Counted from the first letter of the stretch, positions 9,025 through 18,923 are shown. The stretch: DNA of 64,000 bases from Pseudomonas nitroreducens (GCF_014204515.1 NZ_JACHLI010000016.1:62001-126000), one strand, 5' to 3'. Notes: a model not told the origin generated them from the sequence alone. A program made the numbers and translations.

Positions 9025-9587
9025 CGGTCGTCGCGCTGGTCCTGGCCGCCGGCCGGGGCTCGCGCTTCGGCGCGGACAAGCGCCGCGCCACCTTGCCTGA
9101 TGGGCGCAGCCTGCTGGCGCACAGCGTCGAGTGTGCCCAGGCGGTGTTCGATGAAGTGCGCGTGGTGCTGCGTGACGGCGAGCGAGCGGAGGATTTCGGC
9201 CTGCCTTCCGGCTGCCGGGTTATCCACAGCCCGGAGGCGGCGCTCGGTATGGGTCACAGCCTGGCGGCCGGCGCTGCTTCCTTGAGCGACTGCGATGCTG
9301 TGGCTGTAGCCATTCTGCTGGGCGACATGCCGTGGATCGCTGCGCAAACCCTGCGTGCGCTCACCGGGGCGGCCAACGCTTCGACCATTCTCTTTCCGCT
9401 ATTCGATGGTCAGCGCGGCCATCCGGTGATCTTCGGTCGAGACTTCTGGTCCGCGCTGACTCACCTCACCGGTGACGAAGGTGCACGGACAGTGGTCCAG
9501 GCCCATCGCGACCGGTGCGTCACGCTGGAAGTCACCGACCCCGGCGTGCTGCGCGACGTTGATACGCCGGACGCTCTACTCTCGTAG
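9021..9587 (+). CDS. MocA/MobA-like molybdenum-cofactor nucleotidyltransferase
   Basis: 188 residues. The nucleotide-binding motif LAAGRGSRFGADK (residues about 8-20) and LGDMPWI mark the MobA/MocA family, which attaches CMP or GMP to molybdopterin. In xanthine-dehydrogenase-family operons this protein normally makes the CMP form (inference). The GTG start overlaps the XdhC gene by 4 bp, so translation is coupled. The TAG stop at 9585-9587 lies inside the GTAGGAGCGGA arm of a REP element, so the C-terminus may have been set by that insertion. Confidence 0.88.
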   Translation: MTVVALVLAAGRGSRFGADKRRATLPDGRSLLAHSVECAQAVFDEVRVVLRDGERAEDFGLPSGCRVIHSPEAALGMGHSLAAGAASLSDCDAVAVAILLGDMPWIAAQTLRALTGAANASTILFPLFDGQRGHPVIFGRDFWSALTHLTGDEGARTVVQAHRDRCVTLEVTDPGVLRDVDTPDALLS

Positions 9588-9654
9588 GAGCGGATTCATC
9601 CGCGATGGGTCCGCATCGCGCCGGGAAGCATCGCGGACGGAGTCCGCTCCTACG
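9583..9654. repeat. REP-type element, GTAGGAGCGGA family
   Basis: CGTAGGAGCGGA...TCCGCGATG on the left is matched by CATCGCGGA...TCCGCTCCTACG on the right. Its first arm supplies the stop codon of the preceding gene. Confidence 0.85.
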
Positions 9655-9686
9655 ATTTGCACTCGGCCCTGATCATGGGGGATGTT

Positions 9687-9762
9687 GTAGGGCGAATAAC
9701 GCGCCAGCGTTATCCGCCGCATTCTCACCGGCGGATAACCTGTTCCAGGTTATTCGCCCTAC
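9687..9762. repeat. Second-family extragenic palindrome (GTAGGGCGAATAAC)
   Basis: The ends GTAGGGCGAATAAC and GTTATTCGCCCTAC are inverted, with internal GTTATCCGCC / GGCGGATAAC. A near-identical element lies at 23213-23289. It also sits between two gene 3' ends and could act as a transcription boundary. Confidence 0.85.
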
Positions 9763-9767
9763 GGTGA

Positions 9768-10631
9768 TCAACGCTGCCCCAGCCACTGCGCAATCCGCGG
9801 CCAGATTTCCAGGCTGGCATTGCGCGACAGCAGCAGCCGGTTGTGGCTGTAATCCTCCCGCGCACCGCCCGCCAGGCCGAACACTTCCAGCTCGGCCTGA
9901 TCGCCAGCGAACGCCTTCACCAGCGCCTCGCACCCCGCGACCGGCGCAATGAAGGTATCGCCGCTGCCCGCCACACCCAGCACCGGCAGCGCGACGGCAG
10001 AGAGCCCCGCCAGGTAGTCGAAGCCGTCCAGCGAATCGAAGCGCCGGCGGAAATTCCACTGGCACCACTGGCGCATCAGTCGGGCGCTCTCCGCCTCGGG
10101 GCCGACGCTCTTCGCCCGGCTGGGTGCGATGCGCCGCCAGCGCAGCATCCAGTCGAACGCCTGGAGCGCCAGCCAGTGCCGCAGGCTGGCGCCGGCCGCC
10201 GTGGCCTGGGAGCCGATCAGCACAAGCGAGCGCAACTTCTGCTGCGCCAGTTCGGGATGCCGCGCCGCCCACATGGATACGATCAGCCCACCGCCAGAAT
10301 GGCCGATCCAGTGCAGCGCCGCGTGCCCACTGCGCTGCCTCACGGCATCGAGAATCGCCGGTACGTCCTGCTCGGCCACGTCATCGAAGCTGTGGCGAAA
10401 GTCATTGCGCCCGCTGTCACCATGCCCGCGCCAGTCGAACAGCCAGCAGGCGAAACCCTGGCTGCCCAGGTAGCTGGCCAGCCCCAGGCAACTGCGATGA
10501 TTGGAAAAGGTGCCGTGGGTCAGCACCACCGGCACGCCATCGGCCGGGCCTACGCGGCGCAAGGCCAGATCGACGCCGTCGGCGGTGCGGATGAATTCCG
10601 GTGAGAGGAGGACGGGTTCCTGGGCAGTCAT
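9768..10631 (-). CDS. Alpha/beta hydrolase
   Basis: 287 residues from the ATG at 10631. The oxyanion region LTHGTFSN and the nucleophile elbow GHSGGG mark the alpha/beta-hydrolase fold, and a His for the triad follows near DYSHNRL. The substrate is unknown; the layout resembles lipase- or esterase-like hydrolases that act on hydrophobic esters. Possible alternative starts at 10658 (GGAG 4 bp upstream) and 10685 add 9 or 18 residues. The gene lies downstream of rlmG on the same strand and may be co-transcribed. Confidence 0.82.
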   Translation of the reverse strand: MTAQEPVLLSPEFIRTADGVDLALRRVGPADGVPVVLTHGTFSNHRSCLGLASYLGSQGFACWLFDWRGHGDSGRNDFRHSFDDVAEQDVPAILDAVRQRSGHAALHWIGHSGGGLIVSMWAARHPELAQQKLRSLVLIGSQATAAGASLRHWLALQAFDWMLRWRRIAPSRAKSVGPEAESARLMRQWCQWNFRRRFDSLDGFDYLAGLSAVALPVLGVAGSGDTFIAPVAGCEALVKAFAGDQAELEVFGLAGGAREDYSHNRLLLSRNASLEIWPRIAQWLGQR

Positions 10632-10695
10632 GGCGGCATCCTGGCAAGGGCGATCCATGCTGCTCCGGCGCGCGGGCCGGAGCAATCCCGGCAGC

Positions 10696-11820
10696 TTATT
10701 TGGTCGCTTTCAGCACCACGAACTTCGGATTCGCCGCCACTTGATCAACGCCGCGGAACAGGCGCTTGAGCTTGGCGTGGTAGCCCAGGTGGCGGTTGCC
10801 GACGATCCACAGTTCGCCGCCGGTGACCAGCGCCGCGCGGGCCTGCTGGAACATGCGCCAGGCGAGGAAGTCGCCGACCACCTGCTGCTGGTGGAAGGGC
10901 GGGTTGCAGAGGATCAGGTCCAGGGAGTCGGCGGGCTGGCTGGCGAGGCCGTCGTCGGGGTGGATGTCCACCGGGCGCTCGCCGAGGGCGGCCTGCCAGT
11001 TTTCGCGGGCGGACTGCACCGCCATGTACGACTCGTCCACCAGCGTCAGCTCGGCCTGCGGATTGAGCAGGGCGAAGGCGATGCCCAGCACGCCGTTGCC
11101 ACAGCCCAGGTCCGCCGCGCGCACGGCGTGGTGAACCTGCGGCAGGTGCGGAAGGAAGGCGCGGGTGCCGATGTCCAGGCCTTCGCGGCAGAACACGTTG
11201 GCGTGGTTGACCAGGGTCAGTGCCGGTTTGTCCAGGCGGTAGCGGCTGGGGTAGGGCGAGGAGGGTGCGGGGCGCTCCTCGGCAGTGGCCACCAGCAGGC
11301 GGGCTTTCTTCACCGCCAGCGAGGCCTGCATGGGGCCGATGTACTGTTCCAGCAGGTCGCCGGCGGCACGTGGCAGGTGTTTGATCATGCCGGCAGCGAC
11401 GACTTTCGCACCCGGCGCGAGCTGGCCGTGCAGGCGGATCAGTTGTTCCTCCAGCAGCGCCAGGGTCTTGGGCACGCGGATCAGTACGTGGTCGAACGGG
11501 CCTTGCGGGGTTTCGCTGCCAGGGACGAAGGTCAGCGGCGCTTCACTCAGGCCGTTGCGCTCCAGGTTGCGCTCCAGGGCGATAAAGCCCAGGTGCGAAT
11601 CGCCGCTGCTGGTCAGGCGCACATGGGGCGCGAGGCTGGCGGCAAGGGCGCCGAAGCTGTCGTTGAGCACCAGCACGCGGCTGTCCGCACCGACGCCCTG
11701 CTCGTGGAGATGGGCGAGCAGGTACTCGTCGGCCGCATCGAAGGCCTGCAGCGGGTCCTCGCGCTGTTCGGGGTGGCGGACCAGGTCGAGCTGGGCGAAG
11801 GGGCTGGCGAGGACGGGCAT
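10696..11820 (-). CDS. rlmG: 23S rRNA (guanine-1835-N2)-methyltransferase
   Basis: 374 residues, matching RlmG (E. coli YgjO, about 378). The N-terminal half is a degenerate methyltransferase repeat containing PLQAFDAADEYLL. The C-terminal half is catalytic, with the SAM motif DLGCGNGVLG and the target-base motif NPPFHQ. The enzyme methylates G1835 in 23S rRNA from SAM. RsmC is the close paralogue, but the AADEYLL segment and the HANVF segment favour RlmG. It looks complete and ordinary. Confidence 0.9.
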   Translation of the reverse strand: MPVLASPFAQLDLVRHPEQREDPLQAFDAADEYLLAHLHEQGVGADSRVLVLNDSFGALAASLAPHVRLTSSGDSHLGFIALERNLERNGLSEAPLTFVPGSETPQGPFDHVLIRVPKTLALLEEQLIRLHGQLAPGAKVVAAGMIKHLPRAAGDLLEQYIGPMQASLAVKKARLLVATAEERPAPSSPYPSRYRLDKPALTLVNHANVFCREGLDIGTRAFLPHLPQVHHAVRAADLGCGNGVLGIAFALLNPQAELTLVDESYMAVQSARENWQAALGERPVDIHPDDGLASQPADSLDLILCNPPFHQQQVVGDFLAWRMFQQARAALVTGGELWIVGNRHLGYHAKLKRLFRGVDQVAANPKFVVLKATK

Positions 11821-12149
11821 GGGACTCTCGAAACGACGGAAATGGCTGAGATAGAGGTGCTACTTCGTTGGCAATGAGGCACTGCTGATTGCAACGAGAT
11901 TGTCATCAATTTGAGACGTGGTTTACGTGCCGCTGCTTGTGCGCGCGCGCGTTATACCGAAAAATTATGACCTATCCGCCCGCGCTCGTCTGCGCGGCGG
12001 CTTCCCAATAATAACCGGGCGCCCCTCGCGACCCGGTAGGGCCCGATCCCGGAGCGCGTCTCCGCCGACCGACGGCCACCCTTCCAAGTCTTCACGAATC
12101 CTCGACACGCGACCCCGTTCGCGCGCCGGGCTATTGCCATTGCATAAGG
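11821..12149. other. Intergenic region between rlmG and the TRAP receptor gene
   Basis: 329 bp between divergent genes. It contains a GCGCGCGCGCG run at about 11940-11950 and GC-rich inverted segments near 12000-12060. I see no convincing gene, RNA or promoter in it. Confidence 0.4.
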
Positions 12150-13148
12150 ATGTCGATGTACAAGTCGTTGCTCGGGGTGGCGCTGTCCGCCCTTTTCCTC
12201 GTGGCCCAGCCGGTTCTCGCCGATGCGCCCATCGTGATCAAGTTCTCCCACGTCGTCGCCGATGACACGCCCAAGGGCCGTGGCGCGCTGCTGTTCAAGA
12301 AGCTGGTGGAAGAGCGCCTGGCCGGCCAGGTGAAGGTCGAGGTGTTCCCCAATTCCACGCTGTTCGGCGATGCCGACGAACTGCAGGCGCTGCAGGACGG
12401 CAAGGTGCAGATGCTGGCGCCGTCGCTGTCGAAGTTCGAGGGCTATACCAGGCAGCTGGAAGTCTTCGATCTGCCGTTCCTGTTCGACGACCTGGAGGCG
12501 GTGAAACGCTTCCAGAAGCGCGACAAGAGCCGCGAACTGCTGCACTCCATGGCGCGCTCGGGCATCTACGGCCTGGGTTACTGGAACAACGGCATGAAGC
12601 AGCTTTCGGCCAACCGCGAGCTGCGCGCGCCGGCCGATGCCAAGGGCCTGGCTTTCCGCATCCAGCCGTCTTCGGTGATCACTGCCCAGTTCGGCCTGCT
12701 CGACGCCACGGCGGTGAAGCTGCCCTTCGCCGAAACCCTCAAGGCGCTGCAGGACGGCAAGGTGCAGGGCACCGAGAACACCTGGTCGAACATCGGCAGC
12801 CAGAAACTCGACAGCGCGCAGCCGTTTATCACCGAGACCAACCACGGTGTGCTCAGCTACATGGTGATCAGCAACCAGAAGTTCTGGAACAGCATGCCGT
12901 ACCCGGTGCGCACCCAGCTGGAAAGCATCATCGAAGAGGTCACCGTCGAGGTGAACAAGGACGCCGAGGCGCTGAACCAGAAGGAGCGCGAGCACGTGGT
13001 CGGCAATGGCAAGGCGCGCATCATCGCCCTGACCCCGGCCGAACGCGAAGCCTGGCGTGCCGCCATGCAGCCGCTGTGGAAGCAGTTCGAGGGCGAGATC
13101 GGCACCGACGTGCTGCGCGCCGCCCAGGTGGTGAACCGCAAGCATTGA
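12150..13148 (+). CDS. TRAP transporter solute-binding protein, DctP type
   Basis: 332 residues. A signal peptide runs to about residue 24 (PVLA-DAP), then KFSHVVADDTPKG and the DctP-family fold. The Arg in GLAFRIQPS is the conserved carboxylate clamp, and TENTWSNI matches the family. TRAP receptors bind organic acids, often C4-dicarboxylates, in the periplasm and hand them to a DctQ-DctM membrane pair. No DctQ or DctM gene is adjacent, so this receptor must work with a distant permease. RBS AAGGATG lies just upstream of the start. Confidence 0.92.
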   Translation: MSMYKSLLGVALSALFLVAQPVLADAPIVIKFSHVVADDTPKGRGALLFKKLVEERLAGQVKVEVFPNSTLFGDADELQALQDGKVQMLAPSLSKFEGYTRQLEVFDLPFLFDDLEAVKRFQKRDKSRELLHSMARSGIYGLGYWNNGMKQLSANRELRAPADAKGLAFRIQPSSVITAQFGLLDATAVKLPFAETLKALQDGKVQGTENTWSNIGSQKLDSAQPFITETNHGVLSYMVISNQKFWNSMPYPVRTQLESIIEEVTVEVNKDAEALNQKEREHVVGNGKARIIALTPAEREAWRAAMQPLWKQFEGEIGTDVLRAAQVVNRKH

Positions 13149-13170
13149 CCGGCGGGCACTGATCCAGCGC

Positions 13171-13206
13171 AGGCTTGTGGCGATCTTTGCCGATAGCCAC
13201 AAGCCT
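13171..13206 (+). terminator. Perfect 11-bp hairpin after the TRAP receptor gene
   Basis: AGGCTTGTGGC and GCCACAAGCCT form an 11-bp stem with a 14-nt loop. No T-run follows (TGCGGGTGTTT), so it is a weak terminator or an mRNA-stabilising hairpin. Confidence 0.45.
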
Positions 13207-13268
13207 TGCGGGTGTTTCTCGCGGCGGGAATACGGGAAAATGGGCCGTTGCCTGCAAAGGAGCGGACG

Positions 13269-14045
13269 ATGACCGCCAGCGAAGAGAAGTTCACCCGCCA
13301 GACCCTGTTGGAAGTGCAGACGCTCACCCCGAGCCTGTTCACCCTGCGCACCACGCGCGACAGCGGCTACCGCTTCCGCGCCGGGCAGTTCGCCCGCCTG
13401 GGCGTGTACAAGCCCAGCGGCAGCATCGTCTGGCGTGCCTATTCGATGGTTTCGGCGCCCCACGACGACTTCCTCGAATTCTTCTCCATCGTCGTGCCCG
13501 GCGGCGAATTCACCAGCGAGCTGAGCCGCCTGCGCGTCGGTGACCAGTTGCTGGTGGACCGCCAGGCCTTCGGCTTCCTCACCCTCGACCGCTTTCCCGA
13601 TGGCCGCGACCTCTGGCTGCTGTCCACCGGCACTGGCCTTGCACCGTTCCTGTCGATCCTGCAGGACTTCGAGGTGTGGGAGCGCTTCGAGACCATCAAG
13701 CTGGTCTACAGCGCCCGCGAGGAAAAGGAGCTGGCCTACCGCGACCTGATCGCCAGCTTCGGCGCCATGGAGCATCTGGCCGAACATATCCACAAGCTGC
13801 AGTTCATCCCGGTGGTGACCCGCGAGCAGGTGCCCGGCTGCCTGAATGCGCGGATCACCACGCTGATCGAGAACGGCGAGCTGGAACGCGCCGCCGGTCT
13901 GGAACTGACTCCGGAACATTCGCGCGTGATGCTCTGTGGCAACCCGCAGATGATCGAGGACACCCGTGCCGTGCTGAAGGCCCGCGGCATGAGCCTGGCG
14001 CTGACGCGCAAGCCCGGGCAGATCGCCGTGGAAAACTATTGGTAA
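13269..14045 (+). CDS. fpr: Ferredoxin/flavodoxin-NADP+ reductase
   Basis: 258 residues. FAD-binding motif RAYSMVSAP and NADPH-binding STGTGLAPFLS are in the usual order, and the C-terminus VENYW is typical of bacterial Fpr with a terminal aromatic residue. The enzyme moves electrons between NADPH and ferredoxin or flavodoxin, and in Pseudomonas it also supports iron release from bacterioferritin through Bfd (established for P. aeruginosa FPR). The ATG at 13269 has AAAGGAG 6 bp upstream and is preferred to an in-frame start 63 bp earlier. Confidence 0.94.
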   Translation: MTASEEKFTRQTLLEVQTLTPSLFTLRTTRDSGYRFRAGQFARLGVYKPSGSIVWRAYSMVSAPHDDFLEFFSIVVPGGEFTSELSRLRVGDQLLVDRQAFGFLTLDRFPDGRDLWLLSTGTGLAPFLSILQDFEVWERFETIKLVYSAREEKELAYRDLIASFGAMEHLAEHIHKLQFIPVVTREQVPGCLNARITTLIENGELERAAGLELTPEHSRVMLCGNPQMIEDTRAVLKARGMSLALTRKPGQIAVENYW

Positions 14046-14154
14046 TTGCGGCCCGATAGATTTTGAAAAGATTGTCCCCTTAGGGCCGTGGGGCTTTGCC
14101 CTTAGGATGGGCGTCCGTTTCCCTTTTTTCGGACCCTATGGACAGTCAAAGTAC

Positions 14155-14193
14155 AACGCCGGCCCCGGTACCTACCTTCGTAGAGCCGGCGTT
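14155..14193 (+). promoter_or_regulatory. Structured leader hairpin upstream of the TerC-CBS gene
   Basis: AACGCCGGC and GCCGGCGTT pair over 9 bp with a 21-nt loop, 82 bp before the TerC start. A proline-rich 49-codon frame (14138-14287) runs through it and overlaps the TerC start. TerC genes are often riboswitch-controlled, but I see none of the yybP-ykoY core bases here. Confidence 0.35.
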
Positions 14194-14274
14194 CGGCGAA
14201 CCTCCCCCGGCACCCGCGTTCGCGGATAAGCCTTCCCAGCCGGCCATGGCGCGCACCCAGCGAGGTGAGTGGAC

Positions 14275-15825
14275 ATGGAATGGCTGATGGACCCCACGGC
14301 CTGGCTCGGCCTGCTCACCCTGATCCTGCTCGAGCTGGTGCTCGGCATCGATAACCTGGTCTTCATCGCGATCCTTGCGGACAAGCTGCCGCCGCACCTG
14401 CGCGACCGCGCGCGGCTGATCGGCCTGTCCTTGGCGCTGCTGATGCGCCTGGGCCTGCTGGCGAGCATTTCCTGGCTGGTCACGCTCACCGAACCGCTGA
14501 TCGAAGTATTCGGCAAGAGCTTCTCCGGCCGCGACCTGATCATGTTGTTCGGTGGTCTGTTCCTGCTGTTCAAGGCCACGCTGGAACTGCATGAACGCCT
14601 GGAAGGCCGCGTACACACATCCAACGGCAAGCGCGTCTACGCCGCCTTCTGGCCGGTAGTTGCGCAGATCGTGGTGCTGGATGCGGTGTTCTCCCTCGAC
14701 GCGGTGATCACCGCCGTGGGCATGGTCGAGCAGCTGGAAGTGATGATGATCGCGGTCATCTTCTCCATCGGCCTGATGATGGTGGCCAGCAAGCCGCTGA
14801 CCCGCTTCGTCAACGAACACCCGACGGTGATCATGCTCTGCCTGGGCTTCCTGCTGATGATCGGCTTCAGCCTGACTGCCGAAGGCCTGGGCTTCCACAT
14901 TCCCAAAGGCTACCTGTACGCCGCCATCGGCTTCAGCCTGCTGATCGAGATGGCCAACCAGTTGGTGCGCTGGAAGCGCCAGAAGAGTCAGCGCGGACAG
15001 CGTGGCCTGCGTCAGCGCACCGCCCACGCTGTGTTGCGGCTGATGGGCGGCAAAGTCGACGCCGACGAAGTGGGTGAGGACATCGCCGACCTGGTGGGTG
15101 AGGACGATGGCGCCGACGCCCCGTTCCACCGCCGTGAGCGGGTGATGATCAGCGGCGTACTGGGCCTGGCCGAGCGTCCGGTGAAAGCCGTGATGATCGA
15201 CCGTCAGCGCGTGCACCGGGTGGACGTGGCTGACAGCCCGGAGAATATCCGCCGCGCGCTGCTGGAATCGCCGTATTCGCGCCTGCTGGTGATCCGCGAA
15301 GGCAACATCGACGAACCGCTGGGCTACGTGCACAAGAAGGAGCTGTTCGCCGACCTGCTGCAGGGCCGCGAGCTGGACATCCTGCCGCTGCTGCGCGAGC
15401 CGCTGAGCCTGCCCGACAGCAGCACCGTACTGGGCGCCCTGGAGCAGATGCGCGGGGCCTCGACCCACCTGGCCTTCGTGGTCAACGAGTTCGGCGGCTT
15501 CGAGGGCATGCTGAGCATGACCGACGTGCTGGAGGCCATCGCCGGTGAGCTGCCGGATGCCAGCGAGGTGTCCGGTACGGACATCGAGCCGGAGGAGGGC
15601 GCTTATCGGGTGGACGGTGCCGTAACCCTGTCGGCGCTGGCCGAACGGGTCGGCTTCCACGCCCGCCCGACGGCGGAGTACCAGACCCTCGGCGGACTGG
15701 CGCTCAAGCACCTTGGCCGCTTGCCGGCCAAGGGTGACACGCTGGAACTGGGCGGCTGGCGCCTGGAGGTGACCGACGTCAGCGAGCGGCGCATCGGCCG
15801 TGTGCTGCTGACGCCGCCGGGCTGA
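14275..15825 (+). CDS. TerC-family integral membrane protein with CBS and CorC domains
   Basis: 516 residues. The first about 230 form a TerC domain of seven or so helices with VLGIDNLVFIAI and VFSLDAVITAVG, whose acidic residues are the presumed metal ligands. A paired CBS region (residues about 290-420) and a CorC/HlyC-type C-terminal domain follow. This is the E. coli YoaE/YegH architecture. TerC proteins are linked to metal export, including Mn2+ supply to exported proteins, and to tellurite resistance; the substrate here is inferred. I prefer ATG 14275 over the GTG at 14269. Confidence 0.9.
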   Translation: MEWLMDPTAWLGLLTLILLELVLGIDNLVFIAILADKLPPHLRDRARLIGLSLALLMRLGLLASISWLVTLTEPLIEVFGKSFSGRDLIMLFGGLFLLFKATLELHERLEGRVHTSNGKRVYAAFWPVVAQIVVLDAVFSLDAVITAVGMVEQLEVMMIAVIFSIGLMMVASKPLTRFVNEHPTVIMLCLGFLLMIGFSLTAEGLGFHIPKGYLYAAIGFSLLIEMANQLVRWKRQKSQRGQRGLRQRTAHAVLRLMGGKVDADEVGEDIADLVGEDDGADAPFHRRERVMISGVLGLAERPVKAVMIDRQRVHRVDVADSPENIRRALLESPYSRLLVIREGNIDEPLGYVHKKELFADLLQGRELDILPLLREPLSLPDSSTVLGALEQMRGASTHLAFVVNEFGGFEGMLSMTDVLEAIAGELPDASEVSGTDIEPEEGAYRVDGAVTLSALAERVGFHARPTAEYQTLGGLALKHLGRLPAKGDTLELGGWRLEVTDVSERRIGRVLLTPPG

Positions 15826-15853
15826 CGCCAGGGGGCGGCGCCAGGCCTGAGGC

Positions 15854-16270
15854 TCAGGGAGCGCGGTTGTTCTGCTGCTTGAGCAGGTCGCGGATCTCGG
15901 TCAGCAGGGTTTCTTCGGGCGTCGGCACCGGCGGTGCGGTGGGGGCCACGGCCTCTTCGCGCTTGAGGCGGTTGATGGCCTTCACGCCCATGAAGATGGC
16001 GAAGGCGACGATGATGAAGTCCAGGCAGGTCTGAATGAATTTGCCGTAGGCCAGCACCACCGCGGGTGTCTGGCCCTCGGCGGCCTTGAGGGTGATCGCC
16101 AGGTCCGAGAAGTCCACGCCGCCGATCAGCAGGCCGATGGGCGGCATGATCACGTCGCCGACGAAGGACGAGACGATCTTGCCGAACGCGGCGCCGATGA
16201 TGATACCGACGGCCATGTCGACCACGTTGCCCTTGACGGCGAAGGCCTTGAATTCGTTGAGCAGACTCAT
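15854..16270 (-). CDS. mscL: Large-conductance mechanosensitive channel
   Basis: 138 residues. The N-terminal amphipathic helix MSLLNEFKAFAVKGNVVDMAVG, split as in the family, is followed by two membrane helices and a charged cytoplasmic helix with the LTEIRDLLKQQ end. MscL opens under membrane tension to release solutes on hypo-osmotic shock and acts as a pentamer. ATG 16270 is chosen because AAGGAG lies 7 bp upstream and the family start matches. It is convergent with the TerC gene. Confidence 0.96.
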   Translation of the reverse strand: MSLLNEFKAFAVKGNVVDMAVGIIIGAAFGKIVSSFVGDVIMPPIGLLIGGVDFSDLAITLKAAEGQTPAVVLAYGKFIQTCLDFIIVAFAIFMGVKAINRLKREEAVAPTAPPVPTPEETLLTEIRDLLKQQNNRAP

Positions 16271-16454
16271 GCACAGACTCCTTGAGCGGGAAAAAGAGGG
16301 GGACAGCCGCAGTGTAGCGGCCTGTCGTCGTCTGAACAGCCCGTGCGCGGGCAATTCCACCGGCATGACCGGCGGTTCTGGGCGCTTGCGCGGGGTGGTC
16401 TAGGCTTACCGAGCAGTTCCTCAATGCCCACGCACCCACAGAAGGAGGCCCGCC

Positions 16455-16697
16455 ATGCCGCTCGAGCATCATCCCCTGTCCCGTGAATTCCCCGACCAGA
16501 AGGCCCTGATGACCCGGTTGCACGGAAAGGACGCGAACTTCACCCGCATGGCCGCCAGCTACGAGGAGCTGGATAGGAAGATCTACGACATCGAGGACGG
16601 TCGCGAAGCCATGGACGACCTGTCGCTCAATTCCCTCAAGCTGCAGCGCGTGACCCTGAAGGACGAGATCGCCGACCTGCTCAAGCGATCCGGTTGA
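16455..16697 (+). CDS. YdcH-family (DUF465) small protein
   Basis: 80 residues, strongly charged and helical. The HPLSREFPDQKALMTRL start and the LKLQRVTLKDEIADLL end match the YdcH/DUF465 family, which forms a short helical hairpin. The cellular role of the family is unknown. GGAGG stands 6 bp upstream of the ATG. A paralogue follows 77 bp downstream. Confidence 0.85.
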   Translation: MPLEHHPLSREFPDQKALMTRLHGKDANFTRMAASYEELDRKIYDIEDGREAMDDLSLNSLKLQRVTLKDEIADLLKRSG

Positions 16698-16774
16698 GCT
16701 TGACCAGAGTCAAGGGTGCGAGTCGGAGCGAGGAGTAGGCTCCCGTCATCATTTTCTCGTCTGGTGCCACCGCC

Positions 16775-17008
16775 ATGCGCAAAGCCATCTCCTCCTCCGC
16801 CAGCAAAGCCTCCAAACGCAATGTCGAAGCCCTGCGCGCCCAGGAACGCCTGGTGCGCCTGAAGCTGCAGTACGAGTTGCTCGACCAGCGCATCGGCCGT
16901 GTGGAGGAGGGCGTCGAACGCCCCGACTGCACCCTGGCCTCGCTGCTGATGCGTCGCGAAAGCCTCAAGCACGACATGGAAAGCCAGTACCGCCGCCTGG
17001 CGGGCTGA
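16775..17008 (+). CDS. YdcH-like small coiled-coil protein, paralogue of the preceding gene
   Basis: 77 residues, basic and predicted to be almost wholly helical, with heptad-like leucines (LVRLKLQYELLDQRI). The C-terminal pattern LLMRRESLKHDMESQ parallels the end of the upstream YdcH protein, so this is probably a diverged tandem copy. Function unknown. It ends 54 bp before radA and could be co-transcribed with it. Confidence 0.72.
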   Translation: MRKAISSSASKASKRNVEALRAQERLVRLKLQYELLDQRIGRVEEGVERPDCTLASLLMRRESLKHDMESQYRRLAG

Positions 17009-17062
17009 AGCGCCTGGCCCGATTGGCTATGATGCGGACTTTGTTTTCGTCGGAGTCCGCCC

Positions 17063-18442
<1,380 letters not shown>

Positions 18443-18461
18443 GAACCTTCAGCGTTGGGCT

Positions 18462-18533
18462 GAGCGATCGCGGACGGAGTCCGCTCCTACACCCGGGTCG
18501 GCATTTTCGTAGGAGCGGACTCTGTCCGCGATC
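18462..18533. repeat. REP-type pair in head-to-head arrangement
   Basis: GCGATCGCGGAC-GGAGTCCGCTCCTAC is followed after about 16 bp by GTAGGAGCGGACTCTGTCCGCGATCG, the inverted copy. It lies between the convergent 3' ends of radA and mapZ. Confidence 0.85.
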
Positions 18534-18554
18534 GGCCATCGCCGGCACGGTATT

Positions 18555-18923
18555 TCAATGCTCGCTGAGCAGCGTCAGCTCCCGCTCCAGCAGCGATTCA
18601 TCGCCCAGATTCAGTTCTACCAGGCGGCGCAGATGGCTGATGGAATCCAGGTCGATATGCCGGCAGTTGAAGCCCAGCAGGCCCTCGCGCTCCCAGGCGA
18701 GGTCCGCCTCCATATAGACGTTGACGTCGAAGCCCAGGTAGATGCGCACCTGCACCGGCTCGGCGGCAACGATGTTCCAGTGTTCCGGTCGCTGCACCAG
18801 CAGGCCCTGCAGTGACAGGTCCAGCAGCGTCACCTTCCAGCGCTGGTCGCCCTGGCTGATCTCGGTGCCGGCGTCGAAGGCGATGCGCTGGAAGCGCCGG
18901 CGCTCGTCGTGATCGTCAGTCAT
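18555..18923 (-). CDS. mapZ: PilZ-domain c-di-GMP receptor, MapZ-like
   Basis: 122 residues. The PilZ signature has both halves: ERRRFQRIAF (RxxxR) at residues about 7-16 and DLSLQGLLV (D/NxSxxG). The C-terminus HLRRLVELNLGDESLLERELTLL matches MapZ (PA4608) of P. aeruginosa as I remember it, a protein that on binding c-di-GMP inhibits the chemotaxis methyltransferase CheR1. The neighbouring radA supports orthology. ATG 18923 has GGAG 10 bp upstream and gives the family start. Confidence 0.88.
   Translation of the reverse strand: MTDDHDERRRFQRIAFDAGTEISQGDQRWKVTLLDLSLQGLLVQRPEHWNIVAAEPVQVRIYLGFDVNVYMEADLAWEREGLLGFNCRHIDLDSISHLRRLVELNLGDESLLERELTLLSEH

Noticed and set aside
14046..14274. A yybP-ykoY riboswitch upstream of the TerC-CBS gene
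   Set aside because: GGGGAGTAGC and GCAAGACC core segments are absent here, unlike the true match at 55092-55192.
14138..14287. A 49-codon proline-rich frame treated as a gene
   Set aside because: No ribosome site and overlap with the TerC start; kept only as a possible leader peptide observation.
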